From NCBI GenBank assembly GCA_024680445.1, contig JAILCJ010000224.1, forward strand, positions 1 to 7,181: a stretch of 7,181 nucleotides of DNA. Direction: 5' to 3'. Below are positions 5,406 through 7,181 of the stretch, piece after piece. The DNA comes from Campylobacter sp. GTDB lineage: Bacteria; Campylobacterota; Campylobacteria; Campylobacterales; Campylobacteraceae. How positions within the stretch are numbered: the stretch's first letter is position 1; each line of letters begins with the position of its first letter. The notes beneath the pieces are model-generated. The model did not search any database, was not told the origin of the DNA, and saw nothing but the letters and a program-made list of their open reading frames with translations. A program made the position numbers and the translations under genes.

Positions 5406-6242
5406 ATGATACAAACTTGCCTTTTTCCCGCTGCTGGATACGGTACAAGATTCTTACCAGCAACAAAATCTATACCAAAAGAAATGTTACCTATTTTGAC
5501 TAAACCTCTCGTTCATTACGGTGTTGATGAAGCCTTAGAAGCCGGTATGAATAATATGGCTTTTGTTACAGGTCGAGGCAAAAGAGCTTTGGAGGATTAT
5601 TTTGATATAAGTTACGAGCTAGAACATCAAATTTCGGGTACTTCTAAAGAACCTTTACTAAAAGAAGTGCGTGAGCTTATGAGCAGTTGTACTTTTTCAT
5701 TTACTCGTCAAAATGAGATGCGTGGTCTTGGTCACGCTATACTTATGGGCGAAACTCTCGTACGCAATGAGGCCTTTGGTGTAGTTTTGGCTGACGATCT
5801 TTGTATAAATGAAGAAGGCGAAGGCGTCCTAGCACAAATGATGAAGGTTTATGAAAGATACCGTTGTAGCGTAGTTGCGGTTATGCAAGTACCAAAAGAA
5901 CAAGTTAAAAGCTACGGTGTAGTTAGCGGTAGAAGCATAGATGATGGTTTGATCATGGTTGATGATATGGTTGAAAAACCAGATCCAAAAGAAGCTCCAA
6001 GCGATCTTGCTATCATAGGTCGTTATATACTTACGCCAGATATTTTTGACATATTAGAACGTACAAAACCGGGTAAAAATAATGAAATTCAAATCACAGA
6101 CGCCCTTCGCACTCAAGCCAAAGAGGGCATGGTTATGGCGTATAAATTTAAAGGTCGCAGGTTTGATTGTGGTAGCATAGAAGGTTATATAGAAGCGACA
6201 AATTTCTTTTATAAGAAAGAATATAAAAATGGTAAAAAATAA
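5406..6242 (+). CDS. galU: UTP--glucose-1-phosphate uridylyltransferase
   Basis: GalU converts glucose-1-phosphate and UTP into UDP-glucose and pyrophosphate in the cytoplasm, feeding lipooligosaccharide, capsule and other glycan synthesis. The 278-residue length is normal for bacterial GalU. The nucleotide-binding signature FPAAGYGTRFLPATKSIPKE is at 7-26, with the active-site lysine segment KEMLPI (25-30). Further marks are QNEMRGLGHAI (102-112), the metal-site LADD (128-131), VEKP (189-192), IIGRYIL (203-209), EIQITDA (227-233) and FDCGS (253-257). The start at 5406 has AAGGAA five bases upstream and gives the family N-terminus. pgi begins inside its last codons, so the two are one transcription unit that joins glucose-6-phosphate interconversion to UDP-sugar supply. 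The same galU-pgi order occurs in Campylobacter jejuni. Confidence 0.97.
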   Translation: MIQTCLFPAAGYGTRFLPATKSIPKEMLPILTKPLVHYGVDEALEAGMNNMAFVTGRGKRALEDYFDISYELEHQISGTSKEPLLKEVRELMSSCTFSFTRQNEMRGLGHAILMGETLVRNEAFGVVLADDLCINEEGEGVLAQMMKVYERYRCSVVAVMQVPKEQVKSYGVVSGRSIDDGLIMVDDMVEKPDPKEAPSDLAIIGRYILTPDIFDILERTKPGKNNEIQITDALRTQAKEGMVMAYKFKGRRFDCGSIEGYIEATNFFYKKEYKNGKK

Positions 6243-7181
6243 TTTCAAATTTAACCTTGAAAGTTCCGAAGTTATCGATGCTTACGCCAAAAGGATAAAT
6301 GACGAATACGAAGGTGGTGAGATAGGATATTATCACCTTCCGGACATGGGTTTGCAAGAGTTAGATAAAATTTACGAGTATGAAAAAGGGCTAGAAAATA
6401 TAAAAAGTGTTGTTTTAATAGGCATTGGCGGAAGTAGTCTTGGTGTTAAAGCCATAAAAACAATGCTTGCAGGTAAAACTTGCAAAAGGGATTTGTATTT
6501 TCTTGATAATGTCGATGCGATAAGCTATAAAAAGGTAAAAGAAAAGATAAATTTTGAGCAAAGTCTTTTTATAATTAGTTCAAAATCCGGCACAACTATA
6601 GAAACTATAACGATTTTTAAGTGTCTTTTGGATGATTATAAGGTGCAAGATTTAAGTAAAAATTTTCTTATCATTACCGATCCTGATACAAATTTGCAAA
6701 AATTTGCCGAAGAAAATTCCATAAAATTTTTTAATATGCCAACAAATGTTGGCGGTCGTTTTAGTGTTTTAAGCGCCATAGGTCTAGTGCCACTTTGCAT
6801 TTGCGGATACGATGTAAGCGAACTTTTAAAAGGTGCTTTGGAGTGTAAAAAACTTTATATAGACGAGGGCGAGAGAAGTCTTATAGCTAAGGCATATCAT
6901 TATGCAACGCACCGCGAGGCAAGGATAAATGTTGTGTTTAGCTACTCTGACGCTTTTTGTGATTTTAACGACTGGTATAAGCAACTTTGGGCAGAAAGTC
7001 TTGGCAAACGCAAGGGTTATAAAAGAGTGGGTTTGACGCCAGTAGGGCTTGTTGGTTCGCGTGATCAGCATAGCTTTTTACAGCTTATAATGGACGGCCC
7101 AAAAGATAAAAGCGCAACTTTTATAAAACTTATAGACCATGAAGCCCCAGAACAAATTCCAAATTTGCGTTTAAATGGCTT
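6229..7181 (+). CDS. pgi: Glucose-6-phosphate isomerase (partial, 3' end outside window)
   Basis: PGI interconverts glucose-6-phosphate and fructose-6-phosphate in the cytoplasm. Many Campylobacter lack a complete classical glycolysis, so the enzyme there serves mainly gluconeogenesis and sugar-nucleotide supply. The frame is open from ATG 6229 to the edge, giving 317 complete codons. The SIS-fold phosphate loop is VLIGIGGSSLGVKAI (62-76), the second sugar-phosphate motif is SSKSGTTIE (117-125), PGI signature 1 is NVGGRFSVLSAIG (173-185), and the segment with the likely catalytic glutamate is AESLGK (Glu256). VGSRDQHSFLQL (275-286) contains the conserved His281. The C-terminal signature is beyond the window. 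The N-terminus is short compared with the roughly 550-residue E. coli enzyme, indicating the compact form of about 400 residues. The start overlaps galU by 14 bases with only a weak AAGAAAG ribosome site. Confidence 0.95.
   Translation, partial: MVKNNFKFNLESSEVIDAYAKRINDEYEGGEIGYYHLPDMGLQELDKIYEYEKGLENIKSVVLIGIGGSSLGVKAIKTMLAGKTCKRDLYFLDNVDAISYKKVKEKINFEQSLFIISSKSGTTIETITIFKCLLDDYKVQDLSKNFLIITDPDTNLQKFAEENSIKFFNMPTNVGGRFSVLSAIGLVPLCICGYDVSELLKGALECKKLYIDEGERSLIAKAYHYATHREARINVVFSYSDAFCDFNDWYKQLWAESLGKRKGYKRVGLTPVGLVGSRDQHSFLQLIMDGPKDKSATFIKLIDHEAPEQIPNLRLNG

Noticed and set aside
6148..6357. Open frame of 69 codons on the - strand across the galU/pgi junction
   Set aside because: It overlaps two conserved coding regions, and its hydrophobic, Phe/Tyr-rich product is what the complement of A/T-rich codons produces.

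Overview
The window is a compact, low-GC stretch of chromosomal housekeeping genes from a Campylobacterota (epsilonproteobacterial) organism, most likely a Campylobacter. The evidence is the AT-rich base composition, the long EF-Ts form typical of this group, and gene neighbourhoods I recall from relatives: rpsB-tsf-ABC ATPase and galU-pgi in Campylobacter jejuni, and riboflavin synthase next to an FlhB C-terminal homologue in Helicobacter pylori. The species cannot be fixed from sequence reading alone.

Layout. Bases 1-160 are the 3' end of an unrecognised + strand gene, followed by a strong hairpin terminator that faces a convergent gene. Bases 208-1008 (- strand) encode an M48-family zinc metalloprotease lipoprotein. 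A divergent promoter region (about 1009-1122) separates it from a + strand cluster: riboflavin synthase (ribE), a PgeF/YfiH-type purine nucleoside phosphorylase-like protein, and a 71-residue protein resembling the cytoplasmic C-terminal domain of the flagellar export protein FlhB (FlhX type). These three genes overlap each other by 1 and 11 bases. After a 164-base intergenic region come rpsB, tsf and an orphan LolD/MacB-type ABC ATPase, each joined to the next by a 1-base TAATG stop/start overlap. A short promoter-bearing gap precedes galU, which overlaps pgi by 14 bases. pgi runs off the right edge.

How the genes work together. rpsB-tsf is the classic translation pair (ribosomal protein S2 and elongation factor Ts), with an export-type ATPase translationally linked behind it. 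galU and pgi sit on either side of glucose-6-phosphate/glucose-1-phosphate metabolism and supply UDP-glucose for surface glycans. ribE makes riboflavin. PgeF is a metabolic or cell-wall fidelity enzyme. The FlhX-like protein would act at the flagellar export gate.

Most interesting signals. The first is a possible H-type pseudoknot in the rpsB 5' leader (two perfect helices of 10 and 6 bp just upstream of the Shine-Dalgarno sequence), a candidate autoregulatory RNA for S2. The second is the small FlhX-like gene hidden behind ribE-pgeF. I found no mobile element, CRISPR array, tRNA or rRNA. No stretch over 300 bases lacks a gene.
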